A DNA stretch of 64,000 bases from Xiphophorus maculatus (taxonomy: Eukaryota > Chordata > Actinopteri > Cyprinodontiformes > Poeciliidae), in assembly GCF_002775205.1 (NCBI RefSeq), contig NC_036456.1, positions 10,505,463 to 10,569,462 of the forward strand, written 5' to 3'. This document shows positions 36,901 through 49,369 of this stretch, piece by piece. Every line of letters starts with the position of its first letter. Position 1 is the stretch's first letter. A model generated the notes under the pieces. The model was given only the letters and a program-made list of their open reading frames with translations, searched no databases and was not told where the DNA came from. The translations under genes were made by a program, and so were the position numbers.

Positions 36901-39900
36901 TCCACGGTTCGGCCAGGTCAAAGTGCGTGTCCCCCCCGATGCCGTTACCAGGGAAGTAAGCGTGTGCCAGGAAGCCGCCCTCTCCGTCGAACGGGGTGCT
37001 GTCGCCGTGAAAGCCGTCGGCGAAGGACAGCATGATGTCGGCGTACTTGTCGACCTTCCCTCTGATCTGGCTGAAGGGAATCTCCCTGAAGGTGAGCGGG
37101 ATGGCGCTCTCCCAAACCTTAAAGGCCTTTCGGATGGCGTCATACGTGGCTCTCTCGCCCACTTTGGGGGTGTAGTTCTCTATGCTGCCGGGGAGAACGG
37201 AGGAAAGACCGTTTGAGAACAAACCAGGCACAACTAACAGATCACAGACCTGAAAATGTTTAACTTGGTATTTTGTTGGGGCAAAAGCTGTTAAATCGTC
37301 TTCATTTGCACCAAAGGCAGTTAATAAAGGAGAAGGAAATGAGTGGGAATCCTGACCTGAAGGTGACCTCAGACTTGTCCCACTTCAGACCTTGCCTCGC
37401 GTATCTCTTCCTCCTCAGGTTGGTTTTCAGCTCTGGACCGAACTTGTCCGGGACGCCACACCGCGGCCGACTCATTGCTCTGGAAGCAGCGTAAATAAAT
37501 GTTATATCTAGGTTTAAAAACAGGAGTAATATCTCTTTAACTATAAAGAAGAATAAAAACCTCTATAGTTAAATTTCTTGCTATTTGGAATGCAGAAAAT
37601 AACTATTTATCATTTTTAGAAGAAAAGCAAAAAGCCCTAAAGTATAAAGAACTTAAAAAAAAAACAAACAAACTCAACATGTCTCTGAATGACTAAATGA
37701 TCAGAGTCAGAACTCACTCTAGTGTGTTGGTGTCTATGGTTCCAGTGACGGTCAGTCCGTAAAACTTCTGCATGGCTGAGATCGCCGTCTCAATCGACTG
37801 CGGTGAGCGGATGGCCTGGGCTCTGACGTCACCCGGCGGCAGGTAGCCATACTTCTGCAGCCACGCCTAAGAAAGTGAGACATCAACAAAGAAGAGCAAA
37901 AGAAAGAGAAAGACTGATTAGACAAAATCTTGTGCACCTCCTCAGATTACAAATGTAAACTTATTTTATTGATCTCAGTGGGGAAATTCACTTGTTATGG
38001 CAGCGTACACCAAAGCAGGAACTGCAAGTGAATGACACACATGGGCAGAAAATAAATTGCCTTTCCTGTTTTCGTTGGCTGAACATAAATACCTCAACTT
38101 GTGCTTGAGTCCCTTGTTAAATCATGAATTAAATGTTTTTATTTTATTTTTTTAATTAAATCTTACTAGCCACACCCAGAATTAAGAAACCATCCATCCA
38201 TCCGAAGCAGCTGCCTGTCTCCAGTGATCACTGGCAGGGTGAAAGGTCACCAGTCCGTCACAGAGACACACCGGACATGACTCAAGAAAGCACTTAAATA
38301 AAATCTGTCTGACAAAACGAAGGAGACAAAAAAGCCTCAAAAGGCAACACATTATATTTGACCTATAAATAATCAAGACAAGACATCGGTCTGTCTATCG
38401 GCGGTTATTATGTCATTTCTACAGCTTTGTGACGCAAAGCAGACAGATATACAGATGGAAACTTATCATACGTTAATATGAGCGACCAGCCTAACAGGAA
38501 AAACTCAATGCGCGTCCAGAAGGTTGAAAAAGCACCAAGAACAACATCTGAAGCGCTGCAGGCCCCACCAGCCTCAGTTACAGTCAGTGTTCATGTTTCA
38601 CCAATAAGAAAGAGAGACGGAGCCAAAATGGCACACATGGGAGATTTCTGAGGCCAAAACCCCTGCTGACCAAAACAAACATAAAGGACATGTGGATCTT
38701 TTTGAAAAGTTTGTTTCTTCTCACGTCTCAAGTAAAAGTGACAGAGTTTCATGATAGTGAACGTGAAACAGAGCAGAAGTAGTGTGATGGTCTGTACTCT
38801 GTTTGCTGCTTCAGGATCTGAATGACTTTCTGCAACTAATGAAAGAACAAATTCTGCTTTTTGTCGGAGAATCCTGAAGGATAATATACTATAATCGGTT
38901 TGTGACCTTAAACTCAGTTTCTGTTTGGTTATGGAGAAGATTATCCAAAGCAAACCAACGAGTCTGCTTTAGAAAAGTCCCAGACAAAGAGCAACTTTTA
39001 ATAGTGACCTAGTCAAAGTCTGGACTTAAATCTGATTGAGATGGTGTGGCATGACATTGAAAGGGCTGTTCACACTTAAATGAGGCTGAGGTTTACGATC
39101 TGAAACATTTCAGTGCGACATTAATGAAGAAAAATGGGAGAAAAAACTTAAGTTTGCACATTTATTTAAAGGCAACTCTTTATTCAATCTATGAAATTTT
39201 TATGTAGGTGTGAAAATGTTTCACAGATCACCTCTAGTAGGGATTTATACAATTAAATATGAAAACATCTTAAAGTGATAATAACACAGTACCTTTTACT
39301 GAAATGACATATTTAGGATCCAACTTAACATGACCTCTTTTACAAAATGTTGATATTCCCAACTTGAAGAAGTCTTTGCCTGTTTCATCTTAACATTGGG
39401 TATTTAACATGATAAATGGCTAATGTTGCCATACATATAGCGACGGCGTGATTGAATATTATGAGTCATGATTTTTAACTTTAAACAACTTCAAAACACA
39501 GATAATGGCAGAGAAAGCAGGAATGCCCCAGTCCTTTAAACATAGCAGAATCTGCAGAGTTTTAATTATTTCAAACTGTAAAAGCAAAACGTACGCTGGC
39601 GTGTGTCACTATAAATGTTCACATAAAACAAACACAATATAACATTTGGAAACTGAAGTCAAAAAGTGCTCCAAATAAGTTGATAACATCGATACAAACA
39701 CAACACCAAGCAATAGTGTTTTTGAAATGCTTTGTTTGACTTTTTTTTGTGTCATATTTTGATTAATCGTCTTTTAAATGAAAACTCCTGAAACTCACAG
39801 AGCAATTATGTGATTTTGCTGAAAACAGAAAGGCTGGGCCTCATAAGGGAGAAGTGTGGGCCTTTGTCTGATCTCCCTCGGTTCTCAGAGTTTGTCTGGA

Positions 39901-42900
39901 CCTGCTTCTCTCGGCTCAGACGAACAAAGTGTTTGTGTCTCTGTGTTGAAATAACTGGTTAACCAACGGCAGCATATTAACTATGCTAAATTCACAGTCT
40001 TTCTCCTTTCTTGTGATTCATTGCCCCGTTTACAAACTCTTTAAAGCGAAACCAGGTCCTAAAATGTCCCTGTGATGGAGGCTGAACTCGTTGAGGGAAA
40101 CTTTATTGTGGGTTAGAACGAGACAGAAGAACTAGAGTCAAATTAGACACACACTCTGTAAACACTGATGTCATTTTAGTCGCGATGACCCAGAAATCTG
40201 TCTAGACAATCGTTGCCAAAGACAACTGGCCGCTCCGTCGATGGAAAAAGTAACATTTCAGCAACATTTGAGTTCTTCAAAGCTTGACCTGCAGCTCTAC
40301 CAGCTACCATCTTGTCTGCTGTCCTCTGTCGACGTGTCAGCCAAAACCACAACTATGTGTGTTAGCACATTAAATGGTTAGCCCTCTCTTTCCATCGTTT
40401 ACAGCTGGTGGTCTACCAACACACTGTCAAAGAAGAAGAGAGTTTAAGATTCAAAGACATGTAATTATCAAACTTCTGGATCAGTCAAGACACAGTTAGC
40501 TTAGCATGAGGGCAGGTCATGGGCAGCTAGGCTAATTCCCTTCCTTTTATCAAATGTTAAAGTCTCAGAGTGATATATTATATCCAACTTTCTCCTAAAA
40601 GTAAAACAAAGGGTTTAATGAGGGTTTTTTGAGAAAAAAGATTTCAGTAGGACATATTTAGCTAGGCTAAAGATGCTAACGACAATACAAGCTCTTTCAA
40701 CATCCACAAGCTACAAACAGCAGACTTAGAAACTTACACTTTATTATCATCGCACAAAGACACGGCAGTGAATTTGACAACAAAATGTAGCTGCTTTGCT
40801 AACAGTTTAGCCATTCAGAAAAATACTGAAAAACTACAAGTGGCTACATACACACACGTTACTGGTGCAGGGAAAGAAAATGTCTGTCTGTGTGTCGATA
40901 GAAGATCTATATTCTAATATCTATGTAAGTATAGATATATACATATAGATGTAGAACTACCTTTTGCTCTAGTTACAGCTGCAAGTCTGTTGGGATAACT
41001 ATCGGTTTTGAACGTCTAGAGAGAGAAATGCTTTGCTCGTTCTTTTTTGAAAAATATTACAATCTCAGTCAGATTGGATGGAGAATGTCTGTAAGGCATA
41101 AGTTTTAAAGTCTTGCCACAGATTATCAATACTTTGATTTTGACTAGGCCACTCTTCCAATATAGGCAGATTTTTCCGAGGAGTTAACGCACATTTGCGT
41201 CTCTCTACCACAAATTATCTAGTGCTATTCCAACGGATTCCTTCTTTAGCATCCTCTAAACCTCAGCTATCTCTCTTTTTCCACCATATGTGCTGCTTTT
41301 CTCTTCGGGCCCAGAAAACAAGGAAGGCGAAGCAGAAGGATGGAAATGTAGAAACCGACTCGGACTACCAGGCCATAGAGTACACAACCTGTGCACACAC
41401 AGCCACTGTTAGTCATGTGGTGAACCAGAGAACAAGGTTCATTTATGACAGGCTGCAGAGGGGCACCTAATCCCCCTTCTCTCCATCTCTCCTCACTCAG
41501 TCTAACAAGTTCTCCGGGATTTCACAGGATTATTTAAGCACCTAGTAAATTTATTTCATCCACTGATTCGCACAAGTTTACTTTCTCTGTCTCCAGGCTG
41601 ACTGCACCTAGTGTGCCCTGTGGCTCCAGTCTGATGACGTGTCTGCTTCTATAAAAACACCCTTCCCACAAACCATCAAGACCTCCACTTCTCTCCACTG
41701 CTCCCAAACTGCTCTGCACACCGCCGCCACCTCCGGCTGGCCTTCCAGGTATCCCAGCATGCCCCCTTTCCCCTGCTCTGGAACTCCCAGCAGCCTCCAT
41801 CAAAGCTCCTATTTATCCAAGCTTCTACATGGCTGCCATTGTTGGCCAGATAGCTTACTACACAACCATGTGTGGTCAAAGGGCTGGCTGCTAGTTTGGT
41901 AAACACAACGCCGGGTCTTACTCTGACGTGTGGTCTAGATATATATAATGCACCAGCAGCGAAAGAAGACCAATCTGATGAGCTAGAAGTCAAACAGCTA
42001 TGTTATGTATAGATCCTGTAGCGCCGCCATAATTCTAGGAAGAATAATTCAGAATCATCCTTTTCTTGTCGCTGAGCCAGAAAATCTGAATCACGGCTGC
42101 AACAATGCACAAAAAAATTAATCGTACAAAATAGACAATAGGAAAGAATTAATGGAAAGGTAGAGAATGTAATTTGGATTAAAATGTTAAGGAATGTGTG
42201 CATATTGTCTTGTAAGACAGAACATAAAAAACAAGCTGTAAGGTGTAAGAAAGTAAAATCTGGTGCCTTTTACAGGTTGTTTTTAATAAAAAGTCTATTT
42301 TTGATTTGTTTCATGCAAAACATGTTATGTTTGCTTCCTTACGCTTTTGCGAGATGAGTAATTCTTGGGTGTGGACCGACAACAGCAAAACTGTTAGTCT
42401 ATTTTAGAAAGTGGTGTCCAGTACCAGTCCATCATGTTGGTGTCCCGTCTGTTTTATATGTTTATTTGGTGTAGCAGAACTAAATCAATCCAGTGGTTTA
42501 TTACCAGGCAAGTTGAAGAACTTGTTGATGTGGTAAGGAGGTAGTTCAGTTGTGTGAACCAGCTGGATTGGAGCAGAATCATTTCTAAAACCTTCGAGAA
42601 CTCGATTCAGAAACCCAACACTTAGGGTGTAGGTCAAACAATATACTTATATTTACACAAAAATCTGTCTCAGTTATAAATTCAATACAGGTGCTTTATT
42701 ATTTAAATCACCGTTTTTTTTTTCTTTCATTTGCCTAAATATATCACAAGCAACCATAAACAGGTATTGGCCGGTTTCCACTATCGCTCCAAGGTTTTAT
42801 AAAGTTCAGGTTTCAGAGCAAATGATGATGCAGAAAGAGAAGTCGCTCCTCCTTGCTGCCTCTCCCACCTGTCCATGCACACTGCCCAACAGTTGGTTAA

Positions 42901-45900
42901 TGAAAGGTTTTTAGCTTGTTTCCCACAAAAGGTAGAATTTGTTTGGTTGAAAATATTTCTGGACTCAGATATAACGATCAGTCATTGCTTGGAAACTAAA
43001 GGAGAGCAAAGCATCACTCTAACCAAGGTAATATAGTTTTTAATCTACAGTTGGCAACCTAAGAAAGTTACTAAGCAGGGAAATATTAATTTGTTATTCT
43101 TCCAGAACTACTGCATATAAAATATGTCAAAGATTTCATTCAATAGCCACTTAAAGATTAATACTAAATTTAGGAGTTTGGTATCAGGGTTTGTTACAAA
43201 GTTAGTGAAAGCTTGCAGGAAACTATTGATTGTCACCACATGCTGATCAATCTAAAAGTAGATTGTTTTATAAAACTAGATTGTTTTATAAACAACCAGA
43301 GCTGTCAGCTCTGGAATCTAAGAATTGGACTTTTTCTGTGTGATTGATCTGAATTAAATATTTCTGTACATAAATTAGATGTTTTGTTAACTTTTGTTTT
43401 GTATAGTACCTTTACACATTTGTTGTGAGTATTTTAAAAATGTATCACACTTAAATAAAATGTGTTTGAATGGTTTTGCTTTAGTCTAAGTAACAAATGA
43501 TACCATGGAAAGCATTATTAAAAACATAACAATCAATGTAAACAGAGAACAACTGTTGCTTTTCTGTTCTATATAATCATGTTACAGACTTTATATTATT
43601 TATATATCATTGTAATTCTGTTACTCAAAGTAATAAATCAATGGAAATCTGACACCGACTAGTGTTTCATTATTTTGGTTGTGATGCTACGTTTAGACGC
43701 TAACAGGCTAACTTCACTGCAAGTTCTCTATTGATCTATTATTAATTTATTCAGAGTACTTCAGCAACATTTTATGACAGAAAAAAATCAGAAGAGTTTT
43801 TGTCACAAAAGTAACAACAACAAATTTGCCCCCTGTGAAGCATTTTATCAGTGCAACAAACCAACGTCGGCACAAACAAGCTGGATGTTTCCAACAGGTC
43901 TACAATTAAAAAAATAAAAAAGTAAAAAATAACATCAACCCTGAACCACCAAATTGGTATTGTGACCATGATGTCGTGCATGACGAATGTTATTCCCCTG
44001 TTGGCTGTCAGCCATCACAGGACCTGTAGGCGGGTGCTATGCTGTTCTACGAAATTACTCGCATTCTTATGAGAACGGTTTGTTTTCCTGAATCAAAATA
44101 AAACGGAGTCGACCACAAGTTCCTGCAGGCTCTACGGACGTGATGAATCAAAAAAAATCCCAAGCACTTTTATAGGTATTGCTGAAAAAGGCGACACGTG
44201 GGAGGTCGCCGTTTGTGCAACAGGAACCATAAGAATACGACTGGAGATGAGATAGAGATTAGGTAAAGGCTTTTAAGGTTGCTTTTTTTTTTTTTTTTAA
44301 TGTCGTTGAGAAAACATGCACAGATGAGGAGAAGCTGATCCAAAAAACAGATTAAAAGTGGAAAGAAGCAGAAGTAAAAGTATTTTAAGGAAGAGAGTGG
44401 ACAGAGACAGAGGAGTCGGGATTAGTGTTTAAACTGAGTCAGTTGTTCCTCTCTCTCCATGCCAGTGGAAAAAAACCACAGAATTCAGCTCATGAGTGCC
44501 CGACTTTTATATTACCCTCGTTTCTTGGCACCGTTCGGCTAGTTAGCACTCACATCAACACTATCCAACATGGTTTCCAGTTTAAATATGTATATATATA
44601 TCCTGTTCAAGTTGGTCAAACAGTTCAGTCCGTTTGATGACTCGTTCCACATAATGTGCAACTGGAAATATTAAAAATACCACAAGAAGTCAGTTTAATG
44701 AGCTGCATCCAGAAAACGGTTTCTGACCTTTACATGAAGAGATTTACCCTTTAATTCACTTTATGGAATACTTTTTTAAAAGAAATACAATTACTGATCT
44801 TTAATTTACTCTTTTATTTTTATATATAAAGCTATGATTAATGGAGTTTGCATGTTCTCCCTGTGCATGCCTGGGTTCTCTCTGGGTACTCTGGTTTCCA
44901 CCAACAAAGACTGTAATTGTTACTCTCAGGTTTGTGTGCATGTTTATGTGTCTCTGTGTTGCCATGTGATGGAAAACCAATAATCAATATTACATCTATC
45001 AACAGTTATCACCGTTTGGAAACTTTCACTTAAACTACATTTAGAGTTTGTTGCAAGTCTCGTCTTTCTTTTGAGGCACAGAAAAGATTTCTGTCTGCAA
45101 CTATTACGTCTTTATTCGATTATGATGATGTAGCTTTTCATAATGTCAAAGGTTTGGGATTCATCACAAGCCTAAAATGTCAATATTTTGTGTTCTAGCA
45201 TTGGATGGTCTGCTTTGTTGGTGCCAATAATTGGCACATCCTCCTTTCTAAAGCGATCCTTCACGTCTTACATCTAATATCCAACATTCTTCAGTTTCAC
45301 CATAAAAAAACTCTTCCTACTGACAAATATTCAAGAATATTCCAAAATCAGCAGCATTTAAAGTAGATTCAAAGTGATTCAATTTAAACAAATAGTCTTA
45401 GATTTGACCGCTAATTAATTAATTGCTCTGTTAACAAATTTCTGTACTTTTAAAGTTTTGCTTATAGTTTTAAACCATTTAACGATGTGTAACTTTACTC
45501 TTGTTTGTTGTGTTTCAATGTCGTTTTGAGCGGTTCTTTTTTTGATCGTGATTCCCTTGTAAATTTGATTTTACATTTCTCTCGGTCTTTCCTGGTTAAA
45601 TCAAATTTTAAAAAAGACATACTAGGGAGAAATAAAAACAAGATGTCAGCTGTTAGGAGTTTCCCCTCAGTGTGATTCACCTCTACGGTGCTTTATGGCA
45701 TTTCATCATCACAGAATAACTACAAATAACTAATATTGCATTATTACTGATACTGACAGCTAGAATGTTGCATATGTGTAATAAGCTTTTCGCTAATAAA
45801 TTGCTGCCAATATGTATTTAAACACATGGAAGTGAGTATTTACAGTACATATTAGTATTGGTTTCATAAAACCTCATTTGAAATGATCAATGTTTGATTT

Positions 45901-48900
45901 CTAGGCTGTTTTTTTATGTTGTCGTATGAAAAATGCCAAAAATAGCACTTTCTATGATACCTCAGTGATTTCTTTTGGTCAGTAAAATCTTAATAAAGGA
46001 CCAGAAAGAAGAAGTGAAAATATGACATAAATGTGTTCAGTTGACTTGATTGTTATTTAGCAAAGGGAAACCCTTCCTAACAAAAACCTTCCAATCTGCT
46101 TCTACAAGCTGTGATTTAAAGTCATTTTCTATAATTTACTCATGGTCTACTGCAAGTAAACACTGTTATATTTCTGCAATAAACAATATTTAACAGTATA
46201 CGTTTGCTCAGAGTTATTTTAATTGGGTCAGGAGCAAACACACAATGAGTTCAGGACCACAATCTGTGGAAAGAGGAGGCAATATAAAGACTTTGGAAAT
46301 TGATATATTGCTATTTAAATGTCTATGATTATTGAGAAATACATTTAAAAGCCGTGTTAACAAACGTTTATCGTTAAACCAGAGCACTCACTTTTTGACA
46401 TGTTATTTATCTCTCTGTCCTTGTCAAACAGTGTGTTATTCTAGAAACCAAAGCAACTGATGGATCATTTTTATTTTCCAATTAGGACTCACTTACACTT
46501 AATTTGCTTTGCTTTCAGTTTTGCGCATTAAATTTTATCTGTGTGCATTTAGGCCAGATTCTGCGTCAGCACATCTGGACAACTGACGCAAACCTAACCA
46601 GCTGAAAACCTGAACCAGCTTTTGATCAAAAATCATCCAGGAATGAACTTCTAGAAATTTCTTTCATGTATCCTGTAACACCATGCTGGACCTTTTTTCA
46701 CCCCCGCTAGCAGCTCAAAGATAGACGTCTCTTCCTTGAAGTGCATCGGTTTCCAATTAGACCAGCTCCAGATGATTATTTTCACAAAGTGACAGCAGCT
46801 GCCTGTCAAATCAGCAGGCATCAGGCCCTGAGCAAAGCTTTCCTTTCATGCTACATCACCAGTTGTGATAAAAGCAATCCAGTCCAGATGTGGTTTAAAC
46901 AAATCTCTGATCCCAAGCTGGGGTCGTAACACGTGTCTCCAAATGCTAATAAGAAATCTCAAAACCTCTTTTTTTTTTAGCCAGAAAGTAAAGTTCCTGC
47001 CGTATAAGACGTGTTGTTTTCACGACTGACCACTTCCTTTGCTCACCAGCTCCAACTAAGCATTTTATTTAAGTCGAGAAAGCTTACAAAGGCAAAAGGG
47101 GTGAATGAAAACAGATGCTGGAGAAGCCTTTTTTTATTTTCTAAGAATCTTAAAAGTCTGCTCTCTCTCTCTCTCTTGGTGGGGCTCCTCCTTTCACTCG
47201 GCATGGATTAAGTGTGTCTGCTCGTCATAATGGAGTCAGAGAGGGAACGTCTGATGTTGAGAAACACGGATAAATCACGCATCTTTTCTGCCACTTCAGC
47301 TTTTTTCCCCCTTAAGTCTAAATTAAGAAATGTGTTCTTTCAAAAAACAGTTAAAAAAAAAAAAGAAGAGAGAGAGCATCACTTCCCCTCAGCTGAACAT
47401 TTATTTTAGCTGAATTGTTATGTCGTTGTCGTTTGGTCCAACCCAAACAGGAACGCATCTAACTTTTGATTACAGGTTTTGTGCAATGATGTAATCCTAA
47501 AGCCATAATTATTCAAGCTTGTCTTCGTTCTGCATCAACGCTGAGCGAAGCAGCATCTGCAAACAACAAACTCCGTTTTTATCTGATACGTGCTTGAAAA
47601 AGAAAAAAAAAAAAAAACACATTCCCTGAAGCGTTATCGTTCCTCAGAGGAGCTGTGTTGGTGCAGGGCAGGCTCCAGGTGCCATCCTGCAGCCCTGAGC
47701 CCCGCTGTGTTTACAGATATTCATCAGTGTGTCAGTGTGCGTGCTGCAGGCCTTGTAAACCGGCTGACTTATCCACCTCGTCTGGCTTGACTCACACGCC
47801 AGCCGCTTGCGGTCAGTGACTAAAGTCTCTGTTGGCTTTTTCATGCATCCTGTGTCCAGTGGGAACTGCAAAACATCCTCTTGTAAACACGTCCAGTAAC
47901 GCTGATTGTTTAATTTTTTTTTTTGGGGGGGAGGGGGGAGAGGAATTGGGGGATATCCAGCAAATTAAGTGTTTGGTTTGTGAGATAAATTGTTGTGACA
48001 TGTTATTTCTACTTTGTGCTGAATGCTGCATATTTTAGCAGAAACAGCTGCCAAACAGTCCTCCACTGATGCTGACCCACTTTCACGTTTCCCCATCCAT
48101 CCATCCATCCATCCATCCATCCATCCATCCATCCGTTTTGTGTTTAAAGCCTGTAGGCTGCATATTTACATTGAACTTTTGTATTTATGCATTAAAAAGG
48201 TAACACTTTCATGATGGTTATGACTGCTGTCATGAAGTGTCATTTGATAAATACTGACACTTTTTTTCCTTCCCTCCAGGGGGTTTTTTGTGGGCTCTAA
48301 CGTCCCTTATATGAAAGTAGGCTGACAAGAAAGGGGGGAAGACATGCGGCAAATATCGCCAGGTCCAGGAATCGAACCCGCGATGGCCGCGTCGAGGACT
48401 CAAGGCCTCCAAATGTGGGTCGCGCTATCCCCTACGCCACCACAGCACGCCCAATACTGACACTTTTAATGCAAAGTTGTACTAAAAGTTGCATAAAAAG
48501 TCCATTAAAATGGCCAACTTTGCATTATTTTGTAAATAATGACACTTTCACTGCAAAGTTGACTTTTTAATTGAACGCCAATGCATGTTTTAGTACAACT
48601 TTGCATTAAAAGTGTCAGTATTTATCAAATGACACTTCATGACAGCAGTCATAACCATTCATGAAGACTCCTTCATGTCTTATGCACACCCCTTCAAATA
48701 CAGTGTTAACAAAAAAAAAACCCAACTAATTGAAAAATCTGGATGTTTGAGTGGAAAAATACATATAATCACAACAACGTTAACATATTTTTGACTTTAT
48801 TTCTACTTGTTGACGTTATGAACCTGGAATGGCAAAACAGAGACCCTGACGTTCGGGATGCCCATGGTCAGTCATTTGCAACATTGCACAAAAGATTGCA

Positions 48901-49080
48901 GATTAAAGATGTATTAAAGTAAATGTAATGTATTAAAGAGGAACCAAACTGTAGCCTATAGAGTCTCAATCCTGAATCCATATATTTTGACTGTTATCTT
49001 GTTGCGTTGTTGTGAATTCAGAGCAACTTCCAGGCCTCCAGTTTATACAGTCTGGCAGATGAAACCCATTACACCCCTCT

Positions 49081-49123
<43 letters not shown>

Positions 49124-49366
49124 CACACTTTTTCCCCCAGAACAAAGCAGCTCAGCAGAGACTTCCTAAGAGACATTCAAAACCATGAAACTCACTGAGT
49201 GCAAGATCCCAAAGTAAAACTCAGTACCTGTAAATATAACAATTCACAGTTTAAAGAGAATATATCACATCTTTCCCGCTTCGCTTACCTCAGCTTTCAG
49301 TACATTTGCGTTGACAGAGTGCAAGCAGAAGAGACAGCAGGCCAGGCTGAGCAGCTGCGGCAGCAT
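33958..49366 (-). CDS. mmp14: Membrane-type 1 matrix metalloproteinase (MMP14)
   Basis: Ten exons in frame on the minus strand: 49366-49289, 37866-37718, 37479-37357, 37184-36877, 36792-36631, 36048-35909, 35768-35630, 35541-35391, 34532-34417 and 34265-33958, for 557 residues. In order: signal peptide ([20 protein letters not shown]), cysteine-switch PRCGVPD (C83), furin site RRKR (98-101) with mature start at Tyr102, the catalytic domain with its MT-specific loop (PFSQIRG), the zinc site [11 protein letters not shown] (H229, E230, H233, H239) with Met-turn AIM, a Pro-rich hinge, and a four-bladed hemopexin domain between C302 and C491. A membrane helix (about 514-537) and a 20-residue tail with [17 protein letters not shown] follow. 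Known roles are collagen cleavage and activation of proMMP2 at the cell surface; the LLY motif and the tail Cys serve endocytosis and palmitoylation. All catalytic residues are present. Whether it is mmp14a or mmp14b is not decidable here. Confidence 0.96.
38190..38285 (-). repeat. Reverse-strand fragment of the SINE-type repeat
   Basis: CCATCCATCC followed by CACTGGCAGGGTGAAAGGTC and CACCAGTCCGTCACAGAGAC matches, in reverse, the region of the fish repeat that ends in GGATGGATGG. Boundaries are approximate. Confidence 0.5.
39008..39075 (+). pseudogene. Tc1-type transposase relic
   Basis: The plus strand reads [20 protein letters not shown], clearly the conserved Tc1 transposase block around SQSPDLNPIE..W. 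Nothing before or after remains in frame, so it is a dead fragment in mmp14 intron 1. Confidence 0.8.
40961..41170 (-). mobile_element. Tc1-like repeat fragment, reverse orientation
   Basis: GTTACAGCTGCAAGTCTGTT, CAGTCAGATTGGATGGAGAA, GTCTTGCCACAGATTATCAA and TTTTGACTAGGCCACTCTTC follow the order of the common fish Tc1-like repeat read backwards. It corresponds to the 3' half of the copy at 11470-12060. Confidence 0.7.
41303..41470 (+). other. Coding-like open frame in mmp14 intron 1, opposite strand
   Basis: After a possible acceptor (TTCTCTTCGGGCCCAG, ending near 41313) the plus strand encodes [36 protein letters not shown] and a C-terminus [11 protein letters not shown] before TAA (41468-41470). 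A Lys/Arg-rich start followed by tyrosine motifs would suit the cytoplasmic tail of a membrane protein, but I recognise no family and find no partner exon. It may be an exon relic or chance. Confidence 0.25.
43296..43314. other. 19-bp palindrome CCAGAGCTG-T-CAGCTCTGG
   Basis: The two halves equal the right and left ends of the CAGCTCTGG MITE family found at 22050-22418 and 31131-31458. It is preceded by a 20-bp direct duplication (TAGATTGTTTTATAAA, twice, 43260-43292). Confidence 0.7.
44842..44985 (+). repeat. Internal fragment of a tRNA-SINE/LINE-type fish repeat
   Basis: GGAGTTTGCATGTTCTCCCT, GCATGCCTGGGTTCTCTCTG and TACTCTGGTTTCCACC are the familiar block following the tRNA-like head in this fish repeat; GTGTCTCTGTGTTGCCATGT continues it. 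Head and tail are missing. Confidence 0.75.
48093..48134. repeat. (CCAT)n microsatellite
   Basis: About ten CCAT units without spacers, in mmp14 intron 1. Confidence 0.95.
48214..48658. mobile_element. Foldback MITE interrupted by a SINE
   Basis: The left arm starts ATGGTTATGACTGCTGTCAT at 48214 and reads on through GAAGTGTCATTTGATAA and ACTGACACTTTT; after the SINE it continues TAATGCAAAGTTGTACTAAAA (to 48487). The right arm (48588-48658) is its reverse complement, ending ATAACCAT. Arms are about 85 bp without the insert. The short central part contains further inverted TTTGCA/TGCAAA words. No coding potential. Confidence 0.85.
48265..48452 (-). repeat. tRNA-derived SINE nested in the foldback MITE
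   Basis: Read on the minus strand it begins GGGCGTGCTGTGGTGGCGTA, has a B box (GGTTCGATTCC) and a body with GCCGCATGTCTTCCCCCC, and ends in an A-rich tail. It is flanked by an exact 15-bp target duplication, AATACTGACACTTTT (48250-48264 and 48453-48467). The head differs from the SINE at 17294, so this is a second SINE family. Confidence 0.88.
49087..49128. repeat. (CA)n microsatellite near mmp14 exon 1
   Basis: About 20 CA units with one GC interruption, about 160 bp inside intron 1 from the exon 1 donor. Confidence 0.9.
49289..49366 (-). CDS. mmp14: mmp14 exon 1 (signal peptide), isolated by an 11.4 kb intron
   Basis: This 26-codon exon is too short to stand out as a reading frame. It encodes [26 protein letters not shown] and ends at a consensus donor (GAG then GTAAGC). 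Phase 0 joins it to [13 protein letters not shown] at 37866, reproducing the family order of signal peptide followed by the [13 protein letters not shown] prodomain start. The 5' UTR and promoter should lie in 49367-49800. Confidence 0.88.
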
Positions 49367-49369
49367 TCT

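Larger units (their letters stand above)
37867..49288 (-). other. Large first intron of mmp14
   Basis: An 11.4 kb intron. Recognised contents are SINE-type fragments (38190-38285, 44842-44985), Tc1-like relics (39008-39075, 40961-41170), a coding-like open frame (41303-41470, plus strand), a small palindrome (43296-43314), a CCAT microsatellite (48093-48134) and a foldback MITE with a nested SINE (48214-48658). Near 37950-38010, TTATTGATCTCAGTGGGGAA looks like a fish repeat relic also seen near 8372. The rest is AT-rich without recognised genes. Confidence 0.6.

Noticed and set aside
41534-41993. Minus-strand Gly/Ser-rich frames in mmp14 intron 1
   Set aside because: On the same strand as mmp14 but without usable splice sites in phase or any recognised domain.
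48093-48134. Short regular repeats that could suggest a CRISPR-like array
   Set aside because: Simple CCAT microsatellite without spacers, in a vertebrate intron.
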